Below are positions 1 through 5,571 of a stretch of 6,724 nucleotides of DNA, in pieces. Position 1 is the stretch's first letter, and every line of letters starts with the position of its first letter. Below the pieces are notes generated by a model. It was not told the origin of the DNA. It made no database searches and was given only the letters and a program-made list of their open reading frames with translations. Position numbers and translations under genes: made by a program. Source of the stretch: Betaproteobacteria bacterium (GTDB taxonomy: Bacteria; Pseudomonadota; Gammaproteobacteria; Burkholderiales; SG8-39); the NCBI GenBank assembly GCA_029865405.1, contig JAOUGZ010000148.1, positions 1 to 6,724 on the forward strand, written 5' to 3'.

Positions 1-504
1 GAGCACGTCGCGGTCGACTTCAGGTGGCGCGCGCTCCGCCACGATGAGCGCGCCGGCGAGGCCGCGGCCGACCTGCTCGTAGCTGCGCTGGTGCGGGTGA
101 TAGAAGAAGGTGCCCGCGTCCGGCAGCGCGAATTCGTAGGTGTAGCTCGCGCCCGGCTCGATGGGGCGCTGCGTGATGTAGGGCACGCCGTCCATCGCGT
201 TGGGAAGGCGAATCCCGTGCCAATGCACCGTGGTGGCTTCTTCCAGAGCGTTTTCCACGTGCACGCGCAGCCGGTCGCCCTGGCGCGCGCGCAGCACCGG
301 CCCGGGCACCGTGCCGTTGTACGCCCAGACCCCGGTGGCCGGGTACTTGTCCGGCACGAGCTGCACGTCTTTCGCGGCCGCCACGAGGCGCGCCTGCACA
401 AGAACGGGCTCGGATGAGCCTTGGGCGCTTCCGCGAACTGGAAGGAGCGGCAGCGCCGTGAGGCCGGCAAGGCCGGCGAGAAAGCGGCGCCGCGCGCGCG
501 GCAA
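1..504 (-). CDS. Multicopper oxidase, Tat-exported, N-terminal part (cut by left edge)
   Basis: Periplasmic multicopper oxidase; relatives oxidise Cu(I) or other substrates with O2 using a type 1 and a type 2/3 copper centre. From a TTG start at 504 there are 168 codons, open to the window edge. Residues 5-9 (RRRFL) followed by a hydrophobic stretch make a Tat signal, with probable cleavage after Ala27 (GSA). A cupredoxin domain follows, with the WAYNGTVPGP strand and two copper-ligand motifs, HWHG (94-97) and YHPH (135-138). The sequence around them (LPNAMDGVPYITQ) looks more like CumA-type oxidases than PcoA. The type 1 site and C-terminal ligands lie outside. The start is uncertain: no ATG is in frame. 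A CTG at 525 has GGAGGA four bases upstream and would add seven residues; an ATG at 542 is in another frame. No CueR-type promoter precedes it. Family call is firm; substrate is not. Confidence 0.9.
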   Translation of the reverse strand, partial: MPRARRRFLAGLAGLTALPLLPVRGSAQGSSEPVLVQARLVAAAKDVQLVPDKYPATGVWAYNGTVPGPVLRARQGDRLRVHVENALEEATTVHWHGIRLPNAMDGVPYITQRPIEPGASYTYEFALPDAGTFFYHPHQRSYEQVGRGLAGALIVAERAPPEVDRDVL

Positions 505-567
505 GGCGGATGAAAGGTCCTTCAGGCGTCCTCCGTCGTCATGAGGTGATCAGACGGCGGGTTTGGC

Positions 568-642
568 GGGCGCAGCGCCCCCGGGCGGCCGGTCGATCGA
601 CTGCCGGTTCGACCATCGCGCCCCGCGGAGGTTCGCCCGGGG
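568..642. other. Gap between methyltransferase and oxidase genes with inverted repeats
   Basis: The intergenic stretch 526-708 has no convincing gene. It holds a GGGCG/CGCCC hairpin (568-580), a perfect palindrome GTCGATCGAC (592-601), and a hairpin at 621-642 with arms CCCCG(c)GG and CCCGGGG around a 7-base loop. The last is followed on the plus strand by a T-rich run (TTTCTGTTTT, 645-654), so it resembles a terminator for plus-strand transcription, although both flanking genes are on the minus strand. No TTGACC-N19 CueR element is present. The structures may act in the leader of the oxidase gene or be chance in G+C-rich DNA. Confidence 0.3.
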
Positions 643-708
643 GGTTTCTGTTTTCGCGCCGTGAGCCGCAAGCCCTCGACGGTACGGACTGCAACAGCAC
701 GTGGCACA

Positions 709-1428
709 TCAGCGCTCGGTCGTCCGTTTCATCTGGACGGCAACGACCCGGCCCAGGAAAGGAACGAAGCGCGGCTTGCCCGCTACAGAGCTCACATACG
801 CGTCGCCGAAGCGCACCTGCATGTCGAGCTCCTCTTGGCGCGCGAGCCGCAAGTACATCCAGACGAGGACCGGGAACATCGCAAGCGTCAGGAAGGTCGG
901 CCACTGCAGCAGAAGGGCGACAATGATCATCAGGAAACCCAGATACTGCGGGTGGCGCACGAAGGCGTAGGGACCCTGCGCCGCGACCCGGCCGGCACGC
1001 TGCGCCGCCCGCAGCGCGCGCCAGCTCAGCACGATCAGCGCCAACCCGGCGGCGATGAGCGCGTTGCTCGCGACGTGAATCATGGTGGCGTGGGCGGGAC
1101 CTTGCAGGCCGAAGATCGTTTGCCACAGATGACCCGCGTCGTGCGCGAGCAGATCGATCTCGGGGTACTTCGACTGCAGCCAGCCCGAAAGGACGAATAG
1201 CGTGAGCGGGAAGCCGTACATTTCCACGAACAACGCCACGACGAAGGCCGACAGAGCGCCGAACGAGCGCCATTCGAGCGCGGTTCGCGGCCTGCCGAAG
1301 CTGAACGCGAAGATCACGAACACGATCGCGTTTACGGCAACCAGCGCCCACAGGCCGTACGCCGGCTCAGGGCGAAGGGCAAGATAGACTTGCCACGTTC
1401 GTTCGGCTGCGTCCTGCACGATCAGCAC
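709..1428 (-). CDS. Isoprenylcysteine carboxyl methyltransferase-family membrane protein
   Basis: Predicted integral membrane SAM-dependent methyltransferase of the ICMT/PEMT-like superfamily, 239 residues, a usual length for bacterial members. Hydrophobic segments lie near residues 26-45, 57-82, 112-136 and 165-193. The family signature is clear: GPYAFVRHPQYLG (152-164; Arg158, His159, Pro160 and Tyr162 match the conserved RHPxYxG cofactor-binding region), then the EEL...FGDAY block (199-211) and KPRFVP near the C terminus. The second Tyr usual after FGxxY is Ser here. The start is GTG at 1428, the only initiator after the in-frame stop at 1459-1461; its ribosome site is weak. The gene follows copZ by 90 bases on the same strand and could be read from the copZ promoter. 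The substrate is unknown: most bacteria lack prenylated CaaX proteins, so small molecules, lipids or a protein thiol/carboxyl are all possible. A copper role is inferred from position only. Confidence 0.88.
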   Translation of the reverse strand: MLIVQDAAERTWQVYLALRPEPAYGLWALVAVNAIVFVIFAFSFGRPRTALEWRSFGALSAFVVALFVEMYGFPLTLFVLSGWLQSKYPEIDLLAHDAGHLWQTIFGLQGPAHATMIHVASNALIAAGLALIVLSWRALRAAQRAGRVAAQGPYAFVRHPQYLGFLMIIVALLLQWPTFLTLAMFPVLVWMYLRLARQEELDMQVRFGDAYVSSVAGKPRFVPFLGRVVAVQMKRTTER

Positions 1429-1450
1429 TCTTACCGACCTGGCGCCTGCC

Positions 1451-1469
1451 GGCCCGCGTCACTCGGGCC
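1451..1469 (-). other. Short perfect hairpin between copZ and the methyltransferase gene
   Basis: GGCCCG and CGGGCC form a perfect 6-bp stem with a 7-base loop, inside the 90-base gap 1429-1518. There is no T-run after it on the minus strand, so it is not a standard intrinsic terminator. It could moderate readthrough or protect the 3' end of the copZ message. Function is speculative. Confidence 0.3.
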
Positions 1470-1518
1470 TCAAGTGGCGATCCAGTCGAAGCATGCGGCG
1501 CCAAGTGCTAGGAGTTCA

Positions 1519-1767
1519 TCACGCGGCGCAGCAGCCGCCCTTCTTCTGGGCCGCCGCCGGCGCCTGCTCGCCCGCCGCCGAAGCGGGATAGCCCGCCTCG
1601 GCGATCGCCTTGCCGAGGGCGTCGGCCGAACTGCGGCTGTCGACGCGGACTCTGCCGGCCCCGAGATCGACCTGGACGTTCGCCTGCGGATCCACCGCTT
1701 TGACCGCACGCGTCACCGCGCTCACGCAGTGACCGCAGGTCATGCCTTCTACGCGCAGCTCGATCAT
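1519..1767 (-). CDS. copZ: CopZ-type copper chaperone with C-terminal Cys-Cys tail
   Basis: Small cytosolic Cu(I) carrier, 82 residues, expected to hand copper to CopA and perhaps to CueR. It is one heavy-metal-associated (HMA, ferredoxin-like beta-alpha-beta-beta-alpha-beta) domain: MTCGHC at 9-14 gives the Cu(I) ligands Cys11 and Cys14, and the fold ends near EAGY (57-60). After that comes an Ala/Gln/Pro-rich linker and KKGGCCAA at the C terminus, with Cys79 and Cys80 giving a possible second thiol site that a standard CopZ (about 65-70 residues) lacks. The start is ATG at 1767 because AGGAG lies seven bases upstream and the protein then begins MIELRVEG as family members do; the longer frame to 1821 would read through the promoter. 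Control is by the CueR-type promoter at 1805-1835. A mercury or other metal role is less likely given copA and cueR next door. Confidence 0.9.
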   Translation of the reverse strand: MIELRVEGMTCGHCVSAVTRAVKAVDPQANVQVDLGAGRVRVDSRSSADALGKAIAEAGYPASAAGEQAPAAAQKKGGCCAA

Positions 1768-1804
1768 GGCACTGCTCCTATCTAGTTGAATTGGACTGTG
1801 GGCG

Positions 1805-1835
1805 ACTCTGCGCCTTCCCACGATAGTAAGGTCAA
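1805..1835 (-). promoter_or_regulatory. CueR-type promoter of copZ
   Basis: On the minus strand: -35 TTGACC (1835-1830), a 19-bp spacer, and -10 CAGAGT (1810-1805). The long spacer is the hallmark of MerR-family promoters, which the activator shortens by untwisting. The spacer holds an imperfect dyad, CCTT...AAGG, centred near 1822, in the position of the CueR operator of E. coli copA. The predicted transcript start is near 1798, leaving a leader of about 30 bases. Confidence 0.85.
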
Positions 1836-1869
1836 GTCCCCTTGAGCGCCGCAGCAGCGCATCTTTCGA

Positions 1870-2124
1870 CTAATGGCCGATGCGCCGGTGCTCGTTCTGG
1901 GAGGTAATGGTGCGCATGCGCATCTCGTTCTCCCACGTTTCACGGTCGGCCTTGGTCCAGCTCCCCGGGCTGGTCGCTGCGGGGGCGTTTCCCCAGGGCC
2001 GCGTGTCCGTCTTTCCGCGGAATTTGCCGTCCTGGTACAGCGCTGCCTGGTCTTTCTCGCCACAGCCTGCCGCGCCGAATGCCAGCAGCGCTGCGATCAT
2101 GGCCCACGGTAATGCCCGCCTCAT
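1870..2124 (-). CDS. Small lipoprotein of unknown function in the CueR regulon
   Basis: 84-residue predicted lipoprotein. The signal peptide is MRR plus a hydrophobic core (residues 5-19) and a lipobox AAGC with Cys21 as the lipidated residue; Ala at -3 is less usual than Leu. The mature part is about 64 residues, polar and Trp-containing (Trp44, 56, 64), with the segments YQDGKFRGKTDTRPW and then TWENEMRMRTITSQNEHRR near the C terminus. Met68, Met70, His79 and His84 could bind copper, but no known motif is complete. I recognise no named family with certainty. The start is ATG at 2124, with GGAGG five bases upstream; ATG at 2136 has no ribosome site, and the longer frame to 2220 is promoter. 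A CueR-type promoter at 2190-2220 drives it, and a mini-ORF (2121-2159) overlaps its start. It probably acts in the periplasm, anchored to a membrane, in copper tolerance. Confidence 0.82.
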   Translation of the reverse strand: MRRALPWAMIAALLAFGAAGCGEKDQAALYQDGKFRGKTDTRPWGNAPAATSPGSWTKADRETWENEMRMRTITSQNEHRRIGH

Positions 2125-2159
2125 GTGCGCCTCCATCGGAACGTGCGCAACTCGATCAT
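2121..2159 (-). other. Leader mini-ORF (MIELRTFRWRRT) derived from a copZ start
   Basis: A 12-codon reading frame, ATG at 2159 to TGA at 2121-2123, lies in the lipoprotein leader. Its stop overlaps the lipoprotein ATG as ATGA, and the lipoprotein ribosome site GGAGG lies inside it. The first five residues MIELR equal the CopZ N terminus, and DNA over 26 bases around the two ATGs matches at 22 positions. I see this as a decayed copy of the copZ start that may now serve as a coupling leader peptide. Its own ribosome site is weak (GGGCGC where copZ has AGGAGC), so translation is unproven. Confidence 0.5.
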
Positions 2160-2179
2160 GACTCTGCGCCCATGATCGA
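2152..2179 (-). repeat. Perfect 9-bp inverted repeat in the lipoprotein leader
   Basis: TCGATCATG (2152-2160) and CATGATCGA (2171-2179) are perfect inverted copies separated by 10 bases. With the predicted transcript start near 2183, the RNA would open with this hairpin, and the 3' arm contains the ATG of the mini-ORF. A second pairing, GACTCTG (2160-2166) with CAGAGTC (2187-2193), overlaps the -10 at DNA level. Roles could be RNA stability, start-codon masking, or an extra protein-binding site. Confidence 0.55.
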
Positions 2180-2189
2180 CGCCCGCCAG

Positions 2190-2220
2190 AGTCTGCACCT
2201 TCCCACGCTGGCAAGGTCAA
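2190..2220 (-). promoter_or_regulatory. CueR-type promoter of the lipoprotein gene
   Basis: On the minus strand: -35 TTGACC (2220-2215), 19-bp spacer, -10 CAGACT (2195-2190). The spacer dyad is the best of the three in the window: ACCTT and AAGGT arms, with a further CC/GG match inside (2197-2217). It equals the copZ promoter at 26 of 31 positions and lies back to back with the copA promoter, with 27 bp between their -35 elements. Confidence 0.85.
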
Positions 2221-2247
2221 GGCCCGGGGATCCGGCCGGGGCGAGAC

Positions 2248-2278
2248 TTGACCTTCCTATTGTGGGAACCTTCAGGCT
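2248..2278 (+). promoter_or_regulatory. CueR-type promoter of copA-cueR
   Basis: TTGACC (2248-2253), 19-bp spacer, CAGGCT (2273-2278). The dyad is TTCC...GGAA; the outer CC bases are not matched on the right side (CCT in place of GGT), so this operator is less symmetric than the other two. The predicted start is near 2285, about 27 bases before the TTG start of copA. Confidence 0.85.
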
Positions 2279-2311
2279 GGCGTCCGACTCTCAGGGAAGG
2301 GGAACCTGGAC

Positions 2312-4741
2312 TTGTCTACTTCGATCGCAGCAGAGGCGGCGACTGCCGCGCCGCAAGCGGCAAGCCACGATCTTCGCCTGCCTATCGCGGGCATGACCTG
2401 CGCCTCGTGCGTGGGGCGGGTCGAGCGCGCCCTGCAGAAGGTGCCCGGCGTAGGCGCCGTGTCGGTCAATCTGGCGACCGAGACGGCGTCCCTCAAGCTT
2501 GCCCGCCCGGTCAGCGTCCAGGCGATCGCCGACGCGGTGGCGCAGGCGGGCTACGAAGTCGGGCAGCAGGAATTCGACCTGGCGATTCGCGGCATGACCT
2601 GCGCCAGTTGCGTGGCGCGAGTCGAAAAGGCGCTCGCGAAGGCGCCAGGCGTTCTGTCCGCGACGGTCAATCTCGCGACCGAGCGCGCACACGTGGCGAC
2701 TCTTGCCAGTACCGGCATCGACGCACTTCGCAAAGCGGTCGCTGCCGCAGGCTACGAGGCCGATGCCGTCGACCTTTCGGCAGCCAGTGCGGCGCCGGCC
2801 GCGCGCGCACTGCCCGACTGGTGGCCGGTCGCCGTCTCGGCGCTGCTCACGCTGCCGCTTGTCGTGCCGATGGCGGGGCTCGCGCTCGGCGCGCACTGGT
2901 CGGTCCCGGGCTGGCTGCAGCTCGCCTTGGCGACGCCGGTGCAGTTCTGGCTCGGCGCGCGCTTCTATCGCGCGGGATGGAAGGCCGTAAGGGCGCTTTC
3001 GGGCAACATGGACCTGCTCGTGGCGCTCGGCACCAGTGCGGCGTACGGCCTGTCCGTGTACCACTTGCTCGCCGGCCAGGGCGGGATTCACGACCTGTAC
3101 TTCGAGACCGCGGCCGCGTTGATCACGTTCATCCTGCTCGGCAAGTGGCTCGAGGCGCGCGCCAAGCGTCAGACCACCGAGGCAATCCGCGCGCTCAACG
3201 CCCTGCGGCCCGATCGGGCGCTGGTGCGCCGCGACGGCAAGGACGTCGATGTGCCGCTCGCCGCCGTTGCGGTGGGCGATCTCGTCGTCGTGCGCCCTGG
3301 CGAGCGCGTGCCGGTGGATGGCGAGATCCGCGAAGGCCGCGGCCACGTCGACGAGTCGCTGATCACCGGCGAGAGCCTGCCGGTCGCCAAGGGCGTGGGC
3401 GATCGGGTGACCGGCGCCTCGATCAACGCCGACGGGCTGCTGCTGGTGGAAACGCGCGCCGTCGGCGCCGAATCCACGCTCGCGCGCATCATCCGCTTGG
3501 TCGAGAACGCGCAGGCGGCGAAAGCGCCGATCCAGCGCGTCGTCGACAGAGTGAGCGCCGTATTCGTACCGATTGTGCTGCTGGTCGCGCTCGCGACCCT
3601 GCTGGCCTGGGGCCTCGCGACAGAAAACTGGACGCCTGCTGTGCTCAATGCCGTGGCGGTGATGGTGATCGCCTGTCCCTGCGCGCTGGGCCTGGCGACG
3701 CCCACTGCGATCATGGCGGGCACTGGCGTGGCGGCGCGCCACGGCGTGCTCATCAAGGACGCCGAGGCGCTGGAGTTCGCGCACTCCATCACCACCGTCG
3801 CATTCGATAAGACCGGCACGCTCACCGAGGGCCGGCCGCAGCTCCTAGCCGCAGAGCCGCTCGGCGGCGATCGGGCGGAACTCCTGCGGCTCGCCGCCGC
3901 CTTGCAGCAGGGCAGCCAGCATCCGCTCGCGCGCGCGGTAATGGAGCAGGCCGCGGCCGAAGGCGTCGTCCCGCCCGCGGCGAGCGACGCGAAAGCGCTG
4001 CCCGGCCGTGGCGTGCAGGCGAGGGTGGAAGGCCGCACGCTCTATCTGGGCAGTTCGCGCCTGATGCAGGAGCTCGGGATCGATACGACGGCACTCCGCC
4101 CGCGCGAGCAGGCGCTCTCGCGGGAAGGACGGTCGATCTCGTGGCTTGCCGCGGAAGTCGACGGCGCGCGCAGCCTTCTGGGATTGCTCGCGTTCGGCGA
4201 CGCGGTGAAGGCGGGCGCGCGCGCGGCGATCGCGGCCCTGCACGCGCAAGGGGTGAAGACCGTGCTGCTGAGCGGCGACAACCGCGGCAGCGCGGAGGCC
4301 GCGGGCCGGGCCCTGGGCATCGACGAAGTCAGGGCGGAAGTGCTGCCTGCGGACAAGGCGCAGACCGTGGCCGCGCTGCGCGGCAAGGGGAAGGTGATCG
4401 CGATGGTGGGCGACGGGATCAACGATGCGCCGGCGCTCGCCGCGGCCGACGTCGGCATCGCCATGGCGACCGGCACCGATGTCGCGATGCACACCGCGGG
4501 AATCACGCTGATGCGCGGCGACCCTTTGCTGGTGGCCGACGCGATCAGCATCTCGCGCCTCACCTACCGCAAGATCCGCCAGAACCTGTTCTGGGCGTTC
4601 TTCTACAACGTGGTCGGCATTCCGCTCGCCGCTTTGGGCTTTCTCAATCCGATCATCGCGGGCGCGGCGATGGCTTTCAGCAGCGTGAGCGTCGTCACGA
4701 ATGCACTGACGCTGCGGCGTTGGCGCGGAACCGGAGGTTAG
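2312..4741 (+). CDS. copA: Cu(I)-exporting P1B-1-type ATPase CopA
   Basis: ATP-driven inner-membrane pump moving Cu(I) (and Ag(I)) from cytoplasm to periplasm; 809 residues, a usual length. Two N-terminal HMA domains carry CASC copper sites, Cys30/Cys33 and Cys97/Cys100. Eight membrane helices follow, with the actuator motif TGES (352-355), the transport-site CPC (455-457) in the sixth helix, the phosphorylation motif DKTGT with Asp499, the SxHP nucleotide motif at His537-Pro538, and GDGIND (700-705). The YN pair in helix 7 (FFYNVVG) and MxxSS in helix 8 (MAFSS) complete the Cu(I) subgroup signature. The start is TTG at 2312 with AAGGGGA eight bases upstream; no ATG is in frame upstream before the promoter. 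The stop is two bases before cueR, so the pair is an operon. Copper likely arrives on CopZ. Intact, no missing key residue. Confidence 0.97.
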   Translation: MSTSIAAEAATAAPQAASHDLRLPIAGMTCASCVGRVERALQKVPGVGAVSVNLATETASLKLARPVSVQAIADAVAQAGYEVGQQEFDLAIRGMTCASCVARVEKALAKAPGVLSATVNLATERAHVATLASTGIDALRKAVAAAGYEADAVDLSAASAAPAARALPDWWPVAVSALLTLPLVVPMAGLALGAHWSVPGWLQLALATPVQFWLGARFYRAGWKAVRALSGNMDLLVALGTSAAYGLSVYHLLAGQGGIHDLYFETAAALITFILLGKWLEARAKRQTTEAIRALNALRPDRALVRRDGKDVDVPLAAVAVGDLVVVRPGERVPVDGEIREGRGHVDESLITGESLPVAKGVGDRVTGASINADGLLLVETRAVGAESTLARIIRLVENAQAAKAPIQRVVDRVSAVFVPIVLLVALATLLAWGLATENWTPAVLNAVAVMVIACPCALGLATPTAIMAGTGVAARHGVLIKDAEALEFAHSITTVAFDKTGTLTEGRPQLLAAEPLGGDRAELLRLAAALQQGSQHPLARAVMEQAAAEGVVPPAASDAKALPGRGVQARVEGRTLYLGSSRLMQELGIDTTALRPREQALSREGRSISWLAAEVDGARSLLGLLAFGDAVKAGARAAIAALHAQGVKTVLLSGDNRGSAEAAGRALGIDEVRAEVLPADKAQTVAALRGKGKVIAMVGDGINDAPALAAADVGIAMATGTDVAMHTAGITLMRGDPLLVADAISISRLTYRKIRQNLFWAFFYNVVGIPLAALGFLNPIIAGAAMAFSSVSVVTNALTLRRWRGTGG

Positions 4742-4743
4742 TC

Positions 4744-5157
4744 ATGGACATGATGCAGATGAATATCGGCGAGGCCGCCCGCCACTCGGGCGTGTCGGCG
4801 AAGATGATCCGCCACTACGAGGGCATCGGGTTGATCTCCAAGGCGGCGCGAACTTATTCGGGCTATCGAACGTACGCCGCCAGCGACGTGCATACCCTGC
4901 GCTTCATCCGGCAGGCGCGCAGCCTGGGGTTCTCGATCAAGCAGATCGAGCAACTGCTGGGCCTGTGGCGCAACCAGCGCCGGCCGAGCAGCAAGGTGAA
5001 AGCCCTGGCGCAGGAGCACATTGCGGAGCTCGACGCGCGCATCTCCGAAATGCAGGCCATGAAACGCACGCTGCAAGAACTCGCCGAGCATTGCCACGGC
5101 GACGAGCGGCCCGAGTGCCCGATCCTCGAAGGCCTCGCCGCGCCGCCCCGGCATTGA
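4744..5157 (+). CDS. cueR: Copper-responsive MerR-family activator CueR
   Basis: Cytosolic Cu(I)/Ag(I)-sensing activator, 137 residues. The N-terminal winged helix-turn-helix (MNIGEAARHSGVSAKMIRHYE, about residues 6-26, with the YR wing at 41-42) binds the promoter dyads; a long dimerisation helix spans about 76-115. The metal loop CHGDERPECP gives Cys117 and Cys125, aligning with Cys112 and Cys120 of E. coli CueR, and Ser82 aligns with its Ser77, the residue marking monovalent-metal sensors as against divalent-metal MerR proteins. The Cys-Cys-His tail of E. coli CueR is absent. ATG 4744 is chosen because GGAGG (4733-4737) lies six bases upstream, within the end of copA; ATG codons at 4750, 4753 and 4759 are less well placed. 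Being downstream of copA, it should be induced by its own action. Confidence 0.95.
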   Translation: MDMMQMNIGEAARHSGVSAKMIRHYEGIGLISKAARTYSGYRTYAASDVHTLRFIRQARSLGFSIKQIEQLLGLWRNQRRPSSKVKALAQEHIAELDARISEMQAMKRTLQELAEHCHGDERPECPILEGLAAPPRH

Positions 5158-5559
5158 CTACAGGGCTGCGAGCACGCGCTCCAGCCGTTTGCGCACCTCG
5201 GTCGCAATCGCCTCGATCTCCGGCCGCTCCACGAGCTGCAGCACCGAGTGCGGGTCCATGATGTCGATGCGCGTCTTGCCCTTTTCCTCACGCACCACCA
5301 CATTGCAGGGCAGGAGCGCGCCGATCTGCGGCTCGAACTCGATCGCCTTGTGCGCGTACTGCGGATTGCAGGCCCCGAGGATGCGGTAGGGCGCGACGTC
5401 GATGCCGAGCTTCTTCTTCAGCGTCGCCTTGACGTCGATCTCGGTGAGCACGCCGAAGCCTTCCTTCGCCAGAGCCTCGGTCACGCGGGCGATGGCCTCG
5501 TCGAAGCCGAGGCCGACGGTCTTGCCGAATACGTACTTCGCAGTTGCAGTCGTGGGCAT
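5158..5559 (-). CDS. DUF302 family protein
   Basis: 133-residue protein of the DUF302 family: the N-terminal GLGFDEAIARVTEALAKEGFGVLTEIDV segment (about 16-43) is characteristic, followed by YRILGACNPQYAHKA (58-72) and LLPCNVVVRE. Cys64 and Cys85 are the only cysteines and lie in conserved blocks. No signal peptide or membrane segment is seen, so it is probably cytosolic. The biochemical role of the family is not established, though members occur beside metal and sulfur genes. The start is ATG at 5559, with AAGGAGG (5570-5564) four bases upstream; that ribosome site overlaps the TAA of the preceding ATPase gene, so the two should be co-translated. Its stop directly abuts the cueR stop, tail to tail. 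A link to copper is inferred from the operon. Confidence 0.9.
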   Translation of the reverse strand: MPTTATAKYVFGKTVGLGFDEAIARVTEALAKEGFGVLTEIDVKATLKKKLGIDVAPYRILGACNPQYAHKAIEFEPQIGALLPCNVVVREEKGKTRIDIMDPHSVLQLVERPEIEAIATEVRKRLERVLAAL

Positions 5560-5571
5560 GTTGCCTCCTTA
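5560..5571 (-). promoter_or_regulatory. Ribosome binding site overlapping ATPase stop codon
   Basis: Reading the minus strand, TAAGGAGG joins the TAA stop of the second ATPase (5571-5569) to a near-perfect Shine-Dalgarno sequence for the DUF302 gene. The arrangement points to translational coupling and fixes the DUF302 start at 5559. Confidence 0.8.

Noticed and set aside
522..707. Possible 61-residue gene starting with GTG two bases after the methyltransferase stop
   Set aside because: Pro/Arg/Gly-rich with no pattern and a poor ribosome site; only its last codons (MTTEDA) matter, as a possible leader before the oxidase.
1768..1821. Longer N-terminal extension of copZ
   Set aside because: The extension would be read from the -10 and operator of its own promoter; ATG 1767 has the proper ribosome site and family-like N terminus.
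2223..2233. CCCGGGGATCC resembles a cloning-vector polylinker
   Set aside because: Only 11 bases match, and both sides are natural back-to-back promoter DNA; chance is likely in this composition.
2291..3784. Minus-strand open frame of about 497 codons antisense to copA
   Set aside because: Low-complexity Arg/His/Ala-rich translation with no family resemblance; typical antisense shadow in G+C-rich coding DNA.
2248..3810. Long plus-strand open frame of about 520 codons overlapping copA in another frame
   Set aside because: It begins in the copA promoter, is very rich in Arg and Gly without any domain, and copA in this region has unmistakable motifs. It is a by-product of high G+C.
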